From: Thermoguttaceae bacterium
GTDB taxonomy: Bacteria; Planctomycetota; Planctomycetia; Pirellulales; Thermoguttaceae
DNA: 46,868 nt
NCBI GenBank assembly: GCA_017939795.1
Contig: JAGBAA010000007.1
Coordinates: forward strand, 1 to 46,868
Reading direction: 5' to 3'
How positions within the stretch are numbered: position 1 is the first letter of the stretch; the number at the start of each line of letters is the position of its first letter. Positions 32,538-41,486 of the stretch are shown here, piece after piece. The position numbers were made by a program, and so were the translations under genes. The notes under the pieces are model-generated. The model did no database searches. It saw only the letters and a list, made by a program, of their open reading frames with translations, and was not told the DNA's origin.

Positions 32538-33143
32538 TCAGTTCCGGTAATTCTGACGTCCTTCCAGAGCATCTCGCAAAATATCGCGGTTCACGAATTC
32601 CAGAACGCTTCCAGTCGTGACTCCGCGAGCCAGCCGTGTGATGGTGACCGGATAGTCGTGCAAAAGCCGCGTAATGTAGAAGGCCGTCGCGTCTCCCTCC
32701 ATATTCGGATTCGTCGCCATGATGATCTCGCGCACTTCCCCGGATGCCGCACGTTTTTCCAGTTCCCGGATCGTGAGATCGTCCGGCCCGATGTTTTCCG
32801 TCGGCGACAGACGCCCCAGCAAAACATGGTAGAGTCCATGAAAAACGCCCGTCTGTTCCAGCGCGGCAAGATCCCGCGGCTGCTCCACGACGCAGAGCTG
32901 TGCCGCATCCCGACTCGGATCCCGGCAGACTTCACAGAGCGGATCGACGGAAAGATTGAAGCATTTTTCACAGTACCGAATGTTCGTCTTCACCTCCCGG
33001 ATCGCATCCGACAGGCCAAGAATGTCTTCCTGTTTCGCGATCAGCACATGGTAGGCGAAACGCTCCGCCGTCTTCTTGCCAACGCCCGGAAGTTTCTGAA
33101 AAAGTGCCGTCAGATTTTTGATGCTTTCAGTTAGATCTGCCAT
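32538..33143 (-). CDS. recR: Recombination protein RecR
   Basis: This 201-residue RecFOR-pathway protein loads RecA at gaps. Parts: helix-hairpin-helix (LPGVGKKTAERFAYHVL), a Cys4 zinc finger (YCEKCFNLSVDPLCEVC), a Toprim domain (CVVEQPRDLAALEQTGVFHG, IIMATNPNMEGDATAFYI) and the Walker-B-like C-terminus. The length is standard. It follows dnaX by 85 bp; the small ybaB gene that often lies between these two is absent here. Confidence 0.95.
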   Translation of the reverse strand: MADLTESIKNLTALFQKLPGVGKKTAERFAYHVLIAKQEDILGLSDAIREVKTNIRYCEKCFNLSVDPLCEVCRDPSRDAAQLCVVEQPRDLAALEQTGVFHGLYHVLLGRLSPTENIGPDDLTIRELEKRAASGEVREIIMATNPNMEGDATAFYITRLLHDYPVTITRLARGVTTGSVLEFVNRDILRDALEGRQNYRN

Positions 33144-33228
33144 GAAAAATTCCCGTTTCTGATGGTTTCTGAGGTTCGTTCAATGAAGATCCGTGTTTCC
33201 GAAGTCCAGGTTTCCGTCTGCCGCCTGA

Positions 33229-35556
33229 CTATGGAGCCGGGGGTTCTGTCTGCGGTTCTGGACTCTTCGCCGTCTCCGGAAGAGCCTCCCTCACAGTTTC
33301 GATTTTTTCGATCGAGGCGCCAAAAAACTCCTCGGCCGCATGAACGAGCGGATTTGCGTAAATGTGCTTCAGACCGCCGTTTTCCGTATGCGGTTTCCCG
33401 GCGAATTCCTCCACAACGAGACGGAGCTGAAGACGCGGATCGCCAAACTCCTGACGAACGGCTTCCTCAAGCTGTTTCAGCTCGACTCCTCCGTGCAAAA
33501 ACGGCTGAAGAACGAATTCGGTCCTTTGCGGATAGTAAATCGTCAGCACACGGCCGTCCTCTGAAACGTTGACGTCTTTCAGCTCCTTAAGATTCGACGT
33601 CTGAAATCCCGAACTGCCCGTCATCCGGTCCACGGCCGCCAGATACCGGTTCCAGATCTCAGCGGCGTCCGCGGTCTGGAGTCCCGCACTGCGTTCCCCG
33701 CCCGCCTTCGCAGTGCCCGGAAGGCTGGCAGACCTTGCATTTCCAAATTTCTCCGCACTTTCCATTTCCGGAGTACGGATCGTCTGAAAAACGTCATCCG
33801 GCATCGAAAAATCGTCTCCTGAAGCATCCCAGTCCGGAACTGGAACCGATGCTGAAGACCGGATCGGAGTCTGAGACGCGGGCGAAACGTCAGCCTGCGC
33901 CAAAGTCTGAGACGCGGGCGGAACCACAATCTGTGCCGTAGTCTGGGATGCTGGCGGGACTGAAACGGCTTCCGATCCGGAAAATGCATGGCGGACAGAG
34001 TCTCCTGAAACGCCGTCCCCGGAAATATTTTCGACGCGCTCCGCAGGATCCTGCCCAAAAGTTTCTCCGGAAGGCCGGACCTTTCCCGTCCCGACGGCGG
34101 AAACGGCAGGTCCTCGTCCACCATCCCCCGAAATCGTACCGGACGGAGCATCCGAAGATCCTGATTCATTCAGCCCGGGTACTTTTTTTTTAGCGGGACC
34201 TGCACCAGCCATTTCATCCATGAACGAGCGCCGGATCTCCTGCGGCGGAGCAAGCGCGACCTTTTCAGGAACAAAATGCGGCGGAAATGCTTTCGTCGGC
34301 AGCTCCAGACGTCCAGCGGAATGCGGCGAAACGCTGTTCCTATCCGGTCCAACTCCCGAAAGTGCCGGGCTTTTCCCGGAAACATCTGACGCAGATGCGG
34401 AATGCCCTGCAGTTTGCGCCCCCGCCTGCTTCACCAGACTGGCCAGATCTGCCAGATTCTGCAAAGCACAGATCCGCACAAACGCCATCTCGGCAAGAAG
34501 CCGTCCCTGCGTACTGACCTTCATCCGCGTGAGCGTATGGTCCGCGATCTGCATGGCGGCCAGGATCAGATCCAGTCCCATTTTCTGCGCCATTTCACGA
34601 ACCTCGTCCTCAATATCCATCGGCAAAAAGAGGAAACTCTCGCCTCCGCATCCAGCCACAATCGCCATCATGTCGCGCAAGCATCCGAAGAGCTGTTCCA
34701 CAAGCTGCCCGGGATCGGTCCCCTGCTGGAACATGACGTCAAGCGTCCGCAAGATCGCGGCCGGGTCGTTTCGCACGATACTGCGCAGGATCTCGATCAG
34801 GACTTCATCTTTTGCCGTTCCCAGAAGCTGGTGAACGTCCTGAAGCGTCAGCGTTCCAGACGTAAATGCAAGCAGCTGCTCCAAAAGTGACTGACCGTCA
34901 CGCATCGAGCCGTTCGCCCGGCGCGCAAGAAGCCGGATCGCCTCCGGTTCCGCCGTCAGCCCTTCATTCTCGACGATACTCTGAAGCCGGCCCGCGATCG
35001 CCTGCGTCCCGATCCCCGCGAAATCGAACCGCTGGCAGCGCGAAAGGATCGTGATGGGAATTTTGTTGACTTCCGTCGTGCAGAAAATGAACTTCACGTG
35101 TTCCGGCGGTTCCTCAAGCGTCTTGAGCAGTGCGTTGAACGCCTCGTTCGTGAGCATATGGACTTCATCGATGATGAATATCTTGAAACGAGCCCGCACG
35201 GGGCGTACACTCACGCTCTGGATCAGCGTACGGATCTGATCGATCCCGCGATTGCTCGCGCCGTCGATCTCAATGACGTCCAGATCCTCGCCGGCCGCGA
35301 TCCCCTCGCAGATCTCGCATTTTCCGCAAGGCATCGGCGTCGGTCCCGTAATGCAGTTGAGCGACTTCGCAAAAATTCGGGCGGAAGAGGTCTTCCCGAC
35401 ACCGCGGGCACCAGTAAAAAGATACGCATGACCGATCCGCTGATTCTGAATGGCGTTGGCGAGAGCTTTGGCAATATGTTCCTGCCCCACCAGCTCATGG
35501 AAACTCTGCGGACGGTAGCGTCGTGCGACTACCTGGTACTCTTGTTCGGCCGCCAT
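33229..35556 (-). CDS. dnaX: DNA polymerase III subunit tau (and probably gamma)
   Basis: This 775-residue clamp-loader ATPase starts at 35556 behind AAAGGAG. The AAA+ part carries Walker A TGARGVGKTSSA at about residue 49, a zinc module CGKCEICEG, Walker B IIDEVHMLT and the SRC motif LSRCQRFDF. Domain III ends at about residue 370. A long Pro/Ser/Gly-rich linker follows, and a C-terminal tau-specific domain (EIWNRYLAAVDRMTG, VLTIYYPQRTEFVLQPFL). In the linker, nine A (codons 456-458) form a slippage site; see the separate entry. RecR follows on the same strand. Confidence 0.95.
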   Translation of the reverse strand: MAAEQEYQVVARRYRPQSFHELVGQEHIAKALANAIQNQRIGHAYLFTGARGVGKTSSARIFAKSLNCITGPTPMPCGKCEICEGIAAGEDLDVIEIDGASNRGIDQIRTLIQSVSVRPVRARFKIFIIDEVHMLTNEAFNALLKTLEEPPEHVKFIFCTTEVNKIPITILSRCQRFDFAGIGTQAIAGRLQSIVENEGLTAEPEAIRLLARRANGSMRDGQSLLEQLLAFTSGTLTLQDVHQLLGTAKDEVLIEILRSIVRNDPAAILRTLDVMFQQGTDPGQLVEQLFGCLRDMMAIVAGCGGESFLFLPMDIEDEVREMAQKMGLDLILAAMQIADHTLTRMKVSTQGRLLAEMAFVRICALQNLADLASLVKQAGAQTAGHSASASDVSGKSPALSGVGPDRNSVSPHSAGRLELPTKAFPPHFVPEKVALAPPQEIRRSFMDEMAGAGPAKKKVPGLNESGSSDAPSGTISGDGGRGPAVSAVGTGKVRPSGETFGQDPAERVENISGDGVSGDSVRHAFSGSEAVSVPPASQTTAQIVVPPASQTLAQADVSPASQTPIRSSASVPVPDWDASGDDFSMPDDVFQTIRTPEMESAEKFGNARSASLPGTAKAGGERSAGLQTADAAEIWNRYLAAVDRMTGSSGFQTSNLKELKDVNVSEDGRVLTIYYPQRTEFVLQPFLHGGVELKQLEEAVRQEFGDPRLQLRLVVEEFAGKPHTENGGLKHIYANPLVHAAEEFFGASIEKIETVREALPETAKSPEPQTEPPAP
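34183..34191 (-). promoter_or_regulatory. Nine-A slippage site in dnaX, probable source of a gamma-type product
   Basis: On the coding (minus) strand GCT is followed by AAA AAA AAA GTA. A -1 shift reads AGT ACC CGG GCT GAA TGA, adding five residues; a +1 shift reads TAC CCG GGC TGA, adding three. Either gives a product of about 461-463 residues that keeps the whole clamp-loader part and loses the tau end. Thermus makes gamma by transcriptional slippage on nine A, and E. coli by -1 ribosomal frameshift at AAAAAAG. That both alternative frames stop at once favours slippage. Production is inferred. Confidence 0.7.
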
Positions 35557-35704
35557 GGCGGTACTCCTTTCACATGCTCCGGAAAAAACGCACTTTCCCC
35601 GGCTCACAAACTGTGCAAAATCAAAATCATTGAGTCAAAAACGGGAATGCTTCCTCTATTTTACCCGAAATCGTCAAATTTTTCAAGGAGAGTCAAAAGA
35701 AATC

Positions 35705-35733
35705 TTGACTTTTTTCCGGCGTTTTGGTATACT
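35705..35733 (+). promoter_or_regulatory. Promoter of the SYLF gene
   Basis: TTGACT, 17 bp, TATACT. The leader to the start codon at 35991 is unusually long, about 250 nt. I see no known riboswitch in it. The rest of 35557-35990 holds no accepted gene. Confidence 0.8.
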
Positions 35734-35990
35734 TTCGGGAAAATCCGGATTTCCAACGAACATTCCATTCGCAAAATCCGTAAATTCAAAATAAACCATC
35801 CAGACCATCCCGTACTCATTCCGGATGCAGAGCGTTTTCTGATGCCCCGTATTTTCAGACGCCGTGTGCTTCAGCGTACCGGGTATTTTTCCGCAGGCAC
35901 GGTCTGAATAAGGAATGGCCTATCCGCAAAAACCAAGACCTGGGAATGGATTCCCATGCCCCGACCTACTTTACTTCAGGGAGATTTCAA

Positions 35991-37106
35991 ATGGACTTGA
36001 GGCTTCACTTTCTTCATCGGATCATGTGTGCGTTTTGCCTTTCTCTTGCGGCTCTGGCCGTTTGGGGAACCGTACATTCGGCAGACGCGCAGCTTTTTCG
36101 TCCGATCGCCGGCCGGGAAAACGAGATCCTCGTGAATTCCCACCGATGCCTTCAGGAGATCATGGCGATCCCCGCCAATGAGATCCCAGCCTTTCTTTTC
36201 GAAAAAGCAGAAGGTGTCGCGATTTTTCCCGGACTCGTGCGCGGCGGCTTCGTCGTGGGAGCGCAGCACGGCAAGGGAGTCCTGGTCATCAAAAATGCCG
36301 AAGGGCAGTGGGAAGCTCCCCGATTCCTGAAAATGACAGGCGGAAGTGTCGGATTCCAGGCCGGCGTACAGTCTGCGGACGTCATCCTGATCTTCTGTAC
36401 GCGCCGCAGTGTCGACTCGGTCATCAAAGGCCAGTTCACCATCGGTGCGGATGCCTCTGCCGCCGCCGGTCCAGTCGGACGCAAAGCCTCGGCAAGCACC
36501 AACGCACGGCTCAGTTCCGAGATCTACTCCTACTCCCGTTCCCGCGGTCTTTTCCTCGGCATTGCCCTCGACGGATGCGTGCTGGACATTGAGGAAGACA
36601 TTTCGGAAAAATACTATGCCAACGGCATGACTCCGGAAGCACAGCAGCTTGTTCAGCTTACGATGGGGTATGTGCAGAGTGCCCGACACAAGCAGACCGC
36701 CGAAGTACCGGTCTCCCAGCCGTCTTCCCAGGAAACGGTCCCGACAGTCCCTGCTCCGGCCCCAAATGTTCCGGGAGAGGAACTGCCGTCGGCTTCCTCA
36801 TCGGCAAACCAGCCCGGTCTGACTTCCGGAACTTTGTCTGCAAATCCCCGCGAGACAGCGCGTCAAAACCTGATCGAATCCCACGCCTCCCTGATGCAGC
36901 TCCTCGATCCCGCATGGCAAAAATGGCTGGCACTTCCACAGGAATTCCTGACGCAGGCTCCTGGGGTCCGTACCGTACCTCCGGAACTCCTCACGCTCCG
37001 CGACCGATTCTCCAGAATCGCACAGGATCCTCAATATTCCGAATTGATCGCTCGCCCGGAATTCCAAAAGACACAGGACAGTCTTGAGATTTTCCTGGCG
37101 CAATAG
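35991..37106 (+). CDS. Secreted SYLF (Ysc84-type) domain protein
   Basis: This 371-residue protein has a signal peptide (MCAFCLSLAALAVWGTVHSA, cleaved before DAQ). The SYLF lipid-binding domain spans about residues 45-220: EKAEGVAIFPGLVRGGFVVG, GFQAGVQSADVILIF, GADASAAAGPVGRKASAST and the SRSRGLFLGIALDG motif. A Pro/Ser linker and a helical C-terminal part (LMQLLDPAWQKWLALPQEFL) follow. SYLF proteins bind phosphoinositides in eukaryotes; the bacterial role is unclear, presumably at the outer membrane. GGGAGA before the ATG is the ribosome binding site. Confidence 0.88.
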   Translation: MDLRLHFLHRIMCAFCLSLAALAVWGTVHSADAQLFRPIAGRENEILVNSHRCLQEIMAIPANEIPAFLFEKAEGVAIFPGLVRGGFVVGAQHGKGVLVIKNAEGQWEAPRFLKMTGGSVGFQAGVQSADVILIFCTRRSVDSVIKGQFTIGADASAAAGPVGRKASASTNARLSSEIYSYSRSRGLFLGIALDGCVLDIEEDISEKYYANGMTPEAQQLVQLTMGYVQSARHKQTAEVPVSQPSSQETVPTVPAPAPNVPGEELPSASSSANQPGLTSGTLSANPRETARQNLIESHASLMQLLDPAWQKWLALPQEFLTQAPGVRTVPPELLTLRDRFSRIAQDPQYSELIARPEFQKTQDSLEIFLAQ

Positions 37107-37137
37107 CCGTCGGAAGAGTTCCTCTCAAAAAACACAC

Positions 37138-37183
37138 GATCCCGGACACTGTCGATTCTCGACCGGTCTGGGATCTTATTTTA
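37138..37183 (+). terminator. Terminator of the SYLF gene
   Basis: GATCCCGGAC and GTCTGGGATC pair around about 19 bases and are followed by TTATTTTATT. Confidence 0.78.
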
Positions 37184-37249
37184 TTCGGAACCGCCCCCCT
37201 TACGCAGAAAACCGATTCCGGACGTACACAAAATACCGTGCAAGAAAAA

Positions 37250-37286
37250 GAAAAAGTCCGACAGTCTTTCGACCAACTCGGACTTT
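37250..37286 (-). terminator. Minus-strand terminator-like hairpin without an assigned gene
   Basis: On the minus strand AAGTCCGA and TCGGACTT close a 16-base loop and run into TTTCTTTTTCTTG. A minus-strand RNA would therefore end here, but no gene or clear promoter for it is visible between 37290 and 37531. A small RNA is possible. Confidence 0.45.
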
Positions 37287-37463
37287 ACCCCCCCTGGGGT
37301 ATACTGGGGATGACGAACACTGTCCCTCACCTGTATGTTGCTCAAATCGGCCTGAAAGTTTCATTTCTTGAGTACTTTTCGATATTTTTTTATTTTTTCC
37401 CAAAATTTCACGAAAATCGTCTAAAATATTTTGCGTCTCCCTGTTCAAAACTCCGGAATATGA

Positions 37464-37469
37464 TATAAT
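37464..37469 (+). promoter_or_regulatory. Extended -10 box of the HAD gene
   Basis: TGATATAAT provides an extended -10 box about 62 bp before the start codon. No good -35 box is present at 17 bp, which fits an extended -10 promoter. Confidence 0.55.
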
Positions 37470-37531
37470 CAGAGCATCGTTTTCATTCCCATCCCAATTT
37501 CACCTTAAATCAAACCATTCAGAGGCACAGA

Positions 37532-38392
37532 ATGTACGATCTGAAACCTACGAAAGACTTCTTCATCGGACTGGATTCCGATGGGTGCATTTTTGACACG
37601 ATGGAGCTGAAGCAGAAAGAATGCTTCACTCCCAATACGATCAAGTACTTTGGTCTCCAGGGGGTCAGTAAATACGCGCGCGAAGCGTGCGATTTCGTGA
37701 ATCTCTACAGCCAGAGCCGCGGGATCAACCGTTTCCCGGCTCTCGTTGAGGAACTGGAATGGACCGCCTCCCGCCCGGAAGTCACGGCTCGCGGGATCAA
37801 GATCGCGGTTCCGCAGGCACTGAAAGACTGGATCGCCCGCGAATCCAAACTTGGAAATCCTGCCCTCATCGAGGAAGTGAAGCGTAATCCGTCCCCCGAA
37901 ATGGAAAACGTCCTCGCCTGGTCGCTGGCCGTGAATGAAACGGTCACGAACATGGTCTACGGTGTGCCGCCGTTCCCGTTTGTGCGCGAATGCCTTCAGA
38001 AAATGCAGGCCAACGCCGACACGCTCGTCGTGAGCCAGACACCGAATGAAGCCCTCGTGCGTGAATGGCGCGAACACGACATCGACCAGTACGTTACGGA
38101 GATCTGCGGCCAGGAATTCGGCACGAAGGCGGAAGTGCTTTCCAATGCCTCAAAATACGCGGAAAATCACGTTCTGATGGTCGGCGACGCCCCCGGCGAC
38201 TACAAAGCGGCGAAAGCAAACGGCACGCTATTCTATCCGATCAATCCCGGTGCGGAAGAAGCAAGCTGGAAGCGTCTCTACGAAGAAGCCCTCGACAAAT
38301 TCTTCAACGGCACGTTCGCCGGTGAGTACCAGCAGATGCTGCTTGATGAATTCAACACCTACCTGCCGATCGATCCCCCGTGGAAGAAATAG
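37532..38392 (+). CDS. HAD-superfamily hydrolase
   Basis: This 286-residue cytosolic protein has all HAD motifs. Motif I is LDSDGCIFDT (nucleophile Asp at residue 15, acid/base Asp at 17). Motif II is the Ser/Thr in LVVSQTPNE, followed by Lys in the FGTKAEV region. Motif IV is MVGDAPGDYKAAKANG. The large helical cap between motifs I and II (~30-150) is of the phosphoglycolate-phosphatase/beta-phosphoglucomutase type. The substrate cannot be read from sequence. AGAGGCACAG precedes the ATG. A terminator follows at 38463. Confidence 0.87.
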   Translation: MYDLKPTKDFFIGLDSDGCIFDTMELKQKECFTPNTIKYFGLQGVSKYAREACDFVNLYSQSRGINRFPALVEELEWTASRPEVTARGIKIAVPQALKDWIARESKLGNPALIEEVKRNPSPEMENVLAWSLAVNETVTNMVYGVPPFPFVRECLQKMQANADTLVVSQTPNEALVREWREHDIDQYVTEICGQEFGTKAEVLSNASKYAENHVLMVGDAPGDYKAAKANGTLFYPINPGAEEASWKRLYEEALDKFFNGTFAGEYQQMLLDEFNTYLPIDPPWKK

Positions 38393-38462
38393 CGGTCCCC
38401 CTCATACGGAGACGCAGGCTCAAAACCTCTCTTGGAAAAGGAGGTTTTGGATGGTTTGAAGT

Positions 38463-38500
38463 GCGGTGAATAGGCGGATGTGCGTATTCACCGCTTTTGC
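38463..38500 (+). terminator. Terminator of the HAD gene
   Basis: GCGGTGAATA and TATTCACCGC form a perfect 10-bp stem around 12 bases, followed by TTTTGCG. Confidence 0.7.
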
Positions 38501-38528
38501 GTCCGGCAATACCAAGTCAGGCAAGTTG

Positions 38529-38570
38529 CCGAGAGAGAAAATGCGGACCTTTCAAAGGCCGTCCTCTCGG
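38529..38570. other. Isolated two-part hairpin in the HAD-transglutaminase gap
   Basis: CCGAGAG and CTCTCGG enclose a second stem, CGG-A-CCTTT with AAAGG-C-CG. There is no T run on either strand, so it is not a simple terminator. The rest of 38501-38671 has no gene or promoter that I can support. It may be a small RNA or an mRNA 3' end structure. Confidence 0.3.
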
Positions 38571-38671
38571 AAACCACCCGCACCTCCCGATGAACGCGCT
38601 GTGTACTGTATCGAAGCTCAACAAAGCGCAAAGGTCACTCCGTGACGGTATTGCCGTACTCCCGATGCATT

Positions 38672-41314
38672 TTATTGTTCATTTCGTTGGAGTTCCCGCA
38701 TCCCCCTAAACCGCAGAGCATAATACTTCCGCGTTTCTTCCGGGAGTTCCGGACGCTGGAAAAGTTTTGCCGCTTCATTCATGAACTCGAGCGACGTCTC
38801 ACCCGTCCTCCGTTTCCGTCCCAGCTCCTCGATCTCAGCCTCCAGACTGCGAAATGAAACGACAGAATGTTCCCGCCGTTTCTTGAGCCGCTCCAGGGAA
38901 TTCCACTCCTCAGCCATCATTCCCCAGTCATTCTCCGATTCTTTTCCGTCCCGTTGCTGTCCAGCTCGGCATTCCCCCGATCGACCGTTTTCTGCCCGGT
39001 GTTCCTGCTCTTTCCACCAACGCAGAAGACGTGAAATTCCCATCCAGAGCAAGATGCCAACAGGCAGGGTCCCCAGCATCAAAAGAGCATACAATTCATG
39101 GAAAAATCGCCGTTTCCCGCCAGAGACCGAGTCGGCAGACAGCTCGGAAAACCACGCAGAAATGTTTTTCGGCAGTGCAAGGAGCGTCCCTCCCAAATCA
39201 CGGAGCCACTGAAAAACCGGGGCGTAGATCCGCTCCTGCTGTGTCTGAAAATTCAGATTCAGGATGGAGTTTTTCCAAAATGTCTCGCAGACATCAAACA
39301 GCGAGAAAAGGAACGTCTGCGATGCTTCCCGTACAGGCACGAGATGATGCGAGACAGGATCCAGACGCAGCCACGCTCCATAGCGCCAGTAGGCTTCCGG
39401 AATAGAAGACTGTGCAAAGACCTCTTCCGGGATCTCGTGCCTTGGGATCCACGCTTCGACCCACGCATGAGCATCCTGATGGCGCACGACCCACGCTTTC
39501 GCAGTCGAAGAGTACTCCTGAACCGCAAATCCGACGACGTACCGGGCCGGGATCCCCTGAGAACGGAGCATCTGGACCAACGCAGCCGCGTAAAATTCGC
39601 AGTGTCCCTGCGGATGATTCCGAATGAAGTCTTCCAGCGGATCCAGCTCACGTTCCCGACGTACCGGAGCGGTCGAGTAGCTGAATTCCGGAGAAAACGC
39701 AAGCCGGCTGGCGAAATGCTGCGCAAGTTTTCGGCTGGAAAAAGCCGCGGAACCGTCTTGATCTTCCGAATTCTCAAACTCCGCCGCCCACTTTTGAGCC
39801 AGACCGCACAGAGATGGAAAAACCTCCAGAGACGGCATTTCAGAAAACGCCGCATCCAGCTCCGGAGTCATTGCGGGGGTCCATGGAGACTGTGCAAGCC
39901 GAGGAATCGCGTTTGCTGTGCCGTTTTCCATGAAATTTGACTCCTGATGGAAACCATGCGTCAGCAGCGAATAGCTTTTCCCTGGAATCGGCTCACCATT
40001 GGCAAAAAGGACCTTCTCTCGAAATGGATCGAATCGGCTCGGCGCATCGTGTGTTCCCGGCGGAAGAAGAAAGGGCCAGACGGCAAAAAAAGCAGACTCA
40101 GTCGTCGGCTCGAACGTCTCCTCGATGCGGATAAGATCTGGTTGCCTCCATGCATTTCGATGCAGATGAAGCTGACTCTGCGAGAAACGAAGCGTACGCG
40201 GACAGGTCGGATTCACCCCGGAACTCTCTGCCGGCTCCCACCCGGCCTTCCGATACCGGCCGAAAACCGCCCCGCGGAGATAGAACGATTCGGAAAGATT
40301 CCCGGGCACGGCAGGATCCTGAGAAAATTCCTGCGGTCCCACTGTCTGTTTCCACGTCAAAGTTCCATCATCCCGAAAAAGCCGCAGCCAGAGAAACGGC
40401 CTGGGATTTCCGAGCTGGGGACCAAATTCACCGAGCCGGGACGTTTCGGAGTACCCGATCGCGGAGGGAACCGACCATCCGAAATAACCAGCCGTAAAGT
40501 GCGCCGGACGATAGAACCCCGCGAAAAAAAGGAATCCAAAAATCAAAAAAGAAAGCATCCACCCCGCAACCGGACCACGATGCGGTAAAACGCCATCCTC
40601 CCAACAGGAAACCCGCTCCAATGATTCTACTTCCTGCACGAAACGAAGTGCCTGACGCTTTCGTTCTACACGGATCGGGTAGCGATCCAGGCGTTCACGG
40701 ATCTCAATTTCCCCTGAAATGCCAAGCTCTACCGGAGTACGCCGGGAATTTCCGGAAGAAGAGACCGAGAAGATCCGCGTCAGTTCATCACACGCGGCTC
40801 CGGTCTCGTGAAGGAGACTTTGTTTCATCTGCGAAAATTCCGCAAGAAGATGTACTGCGTAAAGCAAAAGCGCAAATGCCGGAATGAAAAACAGAAACGA
40901 AACGATCCCTGGTCGGAAAAGCAGACCGGAAATGAGCTGTTCGGCAGCGATCAGAAGCAGGAAATTCCGAGTCACTGTCATTCGCCGTGAGAGAAGAAGG
41001 AAGACTTCCAGAAGAAGCAGGCAAAAATTAAAAAGCCAGAACGCGTCCTCATACGAAAGGCGCGGCAGCCCGGTGTAGTGGGGCAGATTTCCGCAAAATG
41101 GGAGAAATGCGAGGAATCCAAGAGCAAAAAGCGTCAGGATCGGACGCACGAACCACTCCGGGAAACCGCGGAATTGCGGAAAGCCCCGGGAACAAAACAT
41201 CAAACTGCCGATCCCAAGAGCAAAAAAGATCCCCGCCCCCCATCCGAAACAGAGGGTCCCGGAAAGCCAGAGCAAAACTCCGACGGCACGATAAAAGCGG
41301 GTCATGCAGTCCAT
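38672..41314 (-). CDS. TgpA-like membrane transglutaminase-fold protein
   Basis: This 880-residue protein matches the DUF3488/transglutaminase/DUF4129 architecture. It opens with about five to six membrane helices (LLWLSGTLCFGWGAGIFFAL, LTLFALGFLAFLPF, NFCLLLLEVFLLLS, FLFFIPAFALLLYAVHLLA), then another helix at about residue 260. A large extracytoplasmic region holds the transglutaminase core with Cys in QGHCEFYAAALVQMLRSQGI, His in DAHAWVEAWIP and Asp in WLRLDPVSH. One more helix (LYALLMLGTLPVGILLWMGI) and a cytosolic helical tail close the protein. TgpA of Pseudomonas is an essential envelope enzyme of unknown substrate. GGAGGGG precedes the ATG. The gene stands alone, without the MoxR and DUF58 partners often seen. 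Confidence 0.9.
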   Translation of the reverse strand: MDCMTRFYRAVGVLLWLSGTLCFGWGAGIFFALGIGSLMFCSRGFPQFRGFPEWFVRPILTLFALGFLAFLPFCGNLPHYTGLPRLSYEDAFWLFNFCLLLLEVFLLLSRRMTVTRNFLLLIAAEQLISGLLFRPGIVSFLFFIPAFALLLYAVHLLAEFSQMKQSLLHETGAACDELTRIFSVSSSGNSRRTPVELGISGEIEIRERLDRYPIRVERKRQALRFVQEVESLERVSCWEDGVLPHRGPVAGWMLSFLIFGFLFFAGFYRPAHFTAGYFGWSVPSAIGYSETSRLGEFGPQLGNPRPFLWLRLFRDDGTLTWKQTVGPQEFSQDPAVPGNLSESFYLRGAVFGRYRKAGWEPAESSGVNPTCPRTLRFSQSQLHLHRNAWRQPDLIRIEETFEPTTESAFFAVWPFLLPPGTHDAPSRFDPFREKVLFANGEPIPGKSYSLLTHGFHQESNFMENGTANAIPRLAQSPWTPAMTPELDAAFSEMPSLEVFPSLCGLAQKWAAEFENSEDQDGSAAFSSRKLAQHFASRLAFSPEFSYSTAPVRRERELDPLEDFIRNHPQGHCEFYAAALVQMLRSQGIPARYVVGFAVQEYSSTAKAWVVRHQDAHAWVEAWIPRHEIPEEVFAQSSIPEAYWRYGAWLRLDPVSHHLVPVREASQTFLFSLFDVCETFWKNSILNLNFQTQQERIYAPVFQWLRDLGGTLLALPKNISAWFSELSADSVSGGKRRFFHELYALLMLGTLPVGILLWMGISRLLRWWKEQEHRAENGRSGECRAGQQRDGKESENDWGMMAEEWNSLERLKKRREHSVVSFRSLEAEIEELGRKRRTGETSLEFMNEAAKLFQRPELPEETRKYYALRFRGMRELQRNEQ

Positions 41315-41486
41315 GGGGTCCCCTCCAAACCAAATTCAGTACTTCCAGCGGGACAGAAAAACACAGTCCGGAGAAAAACGCCGTTTTTTCCAGCTGCGGT
41401 CAACCGAAAAAAACGGCATCCAACGACAAAACTGCTGATCTCGATTCCCAGCCCCGCAGTTTCTCAAAATCGCAAATTTCCAGCCG

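Noticed and set aside
37200..37448. 82-residue minus-strand ORF in the gap before the HAD gene
   Set aside because: It runs through the terminator-like hairpin at 37250, lacks a ribosome binding site and has poor composition.
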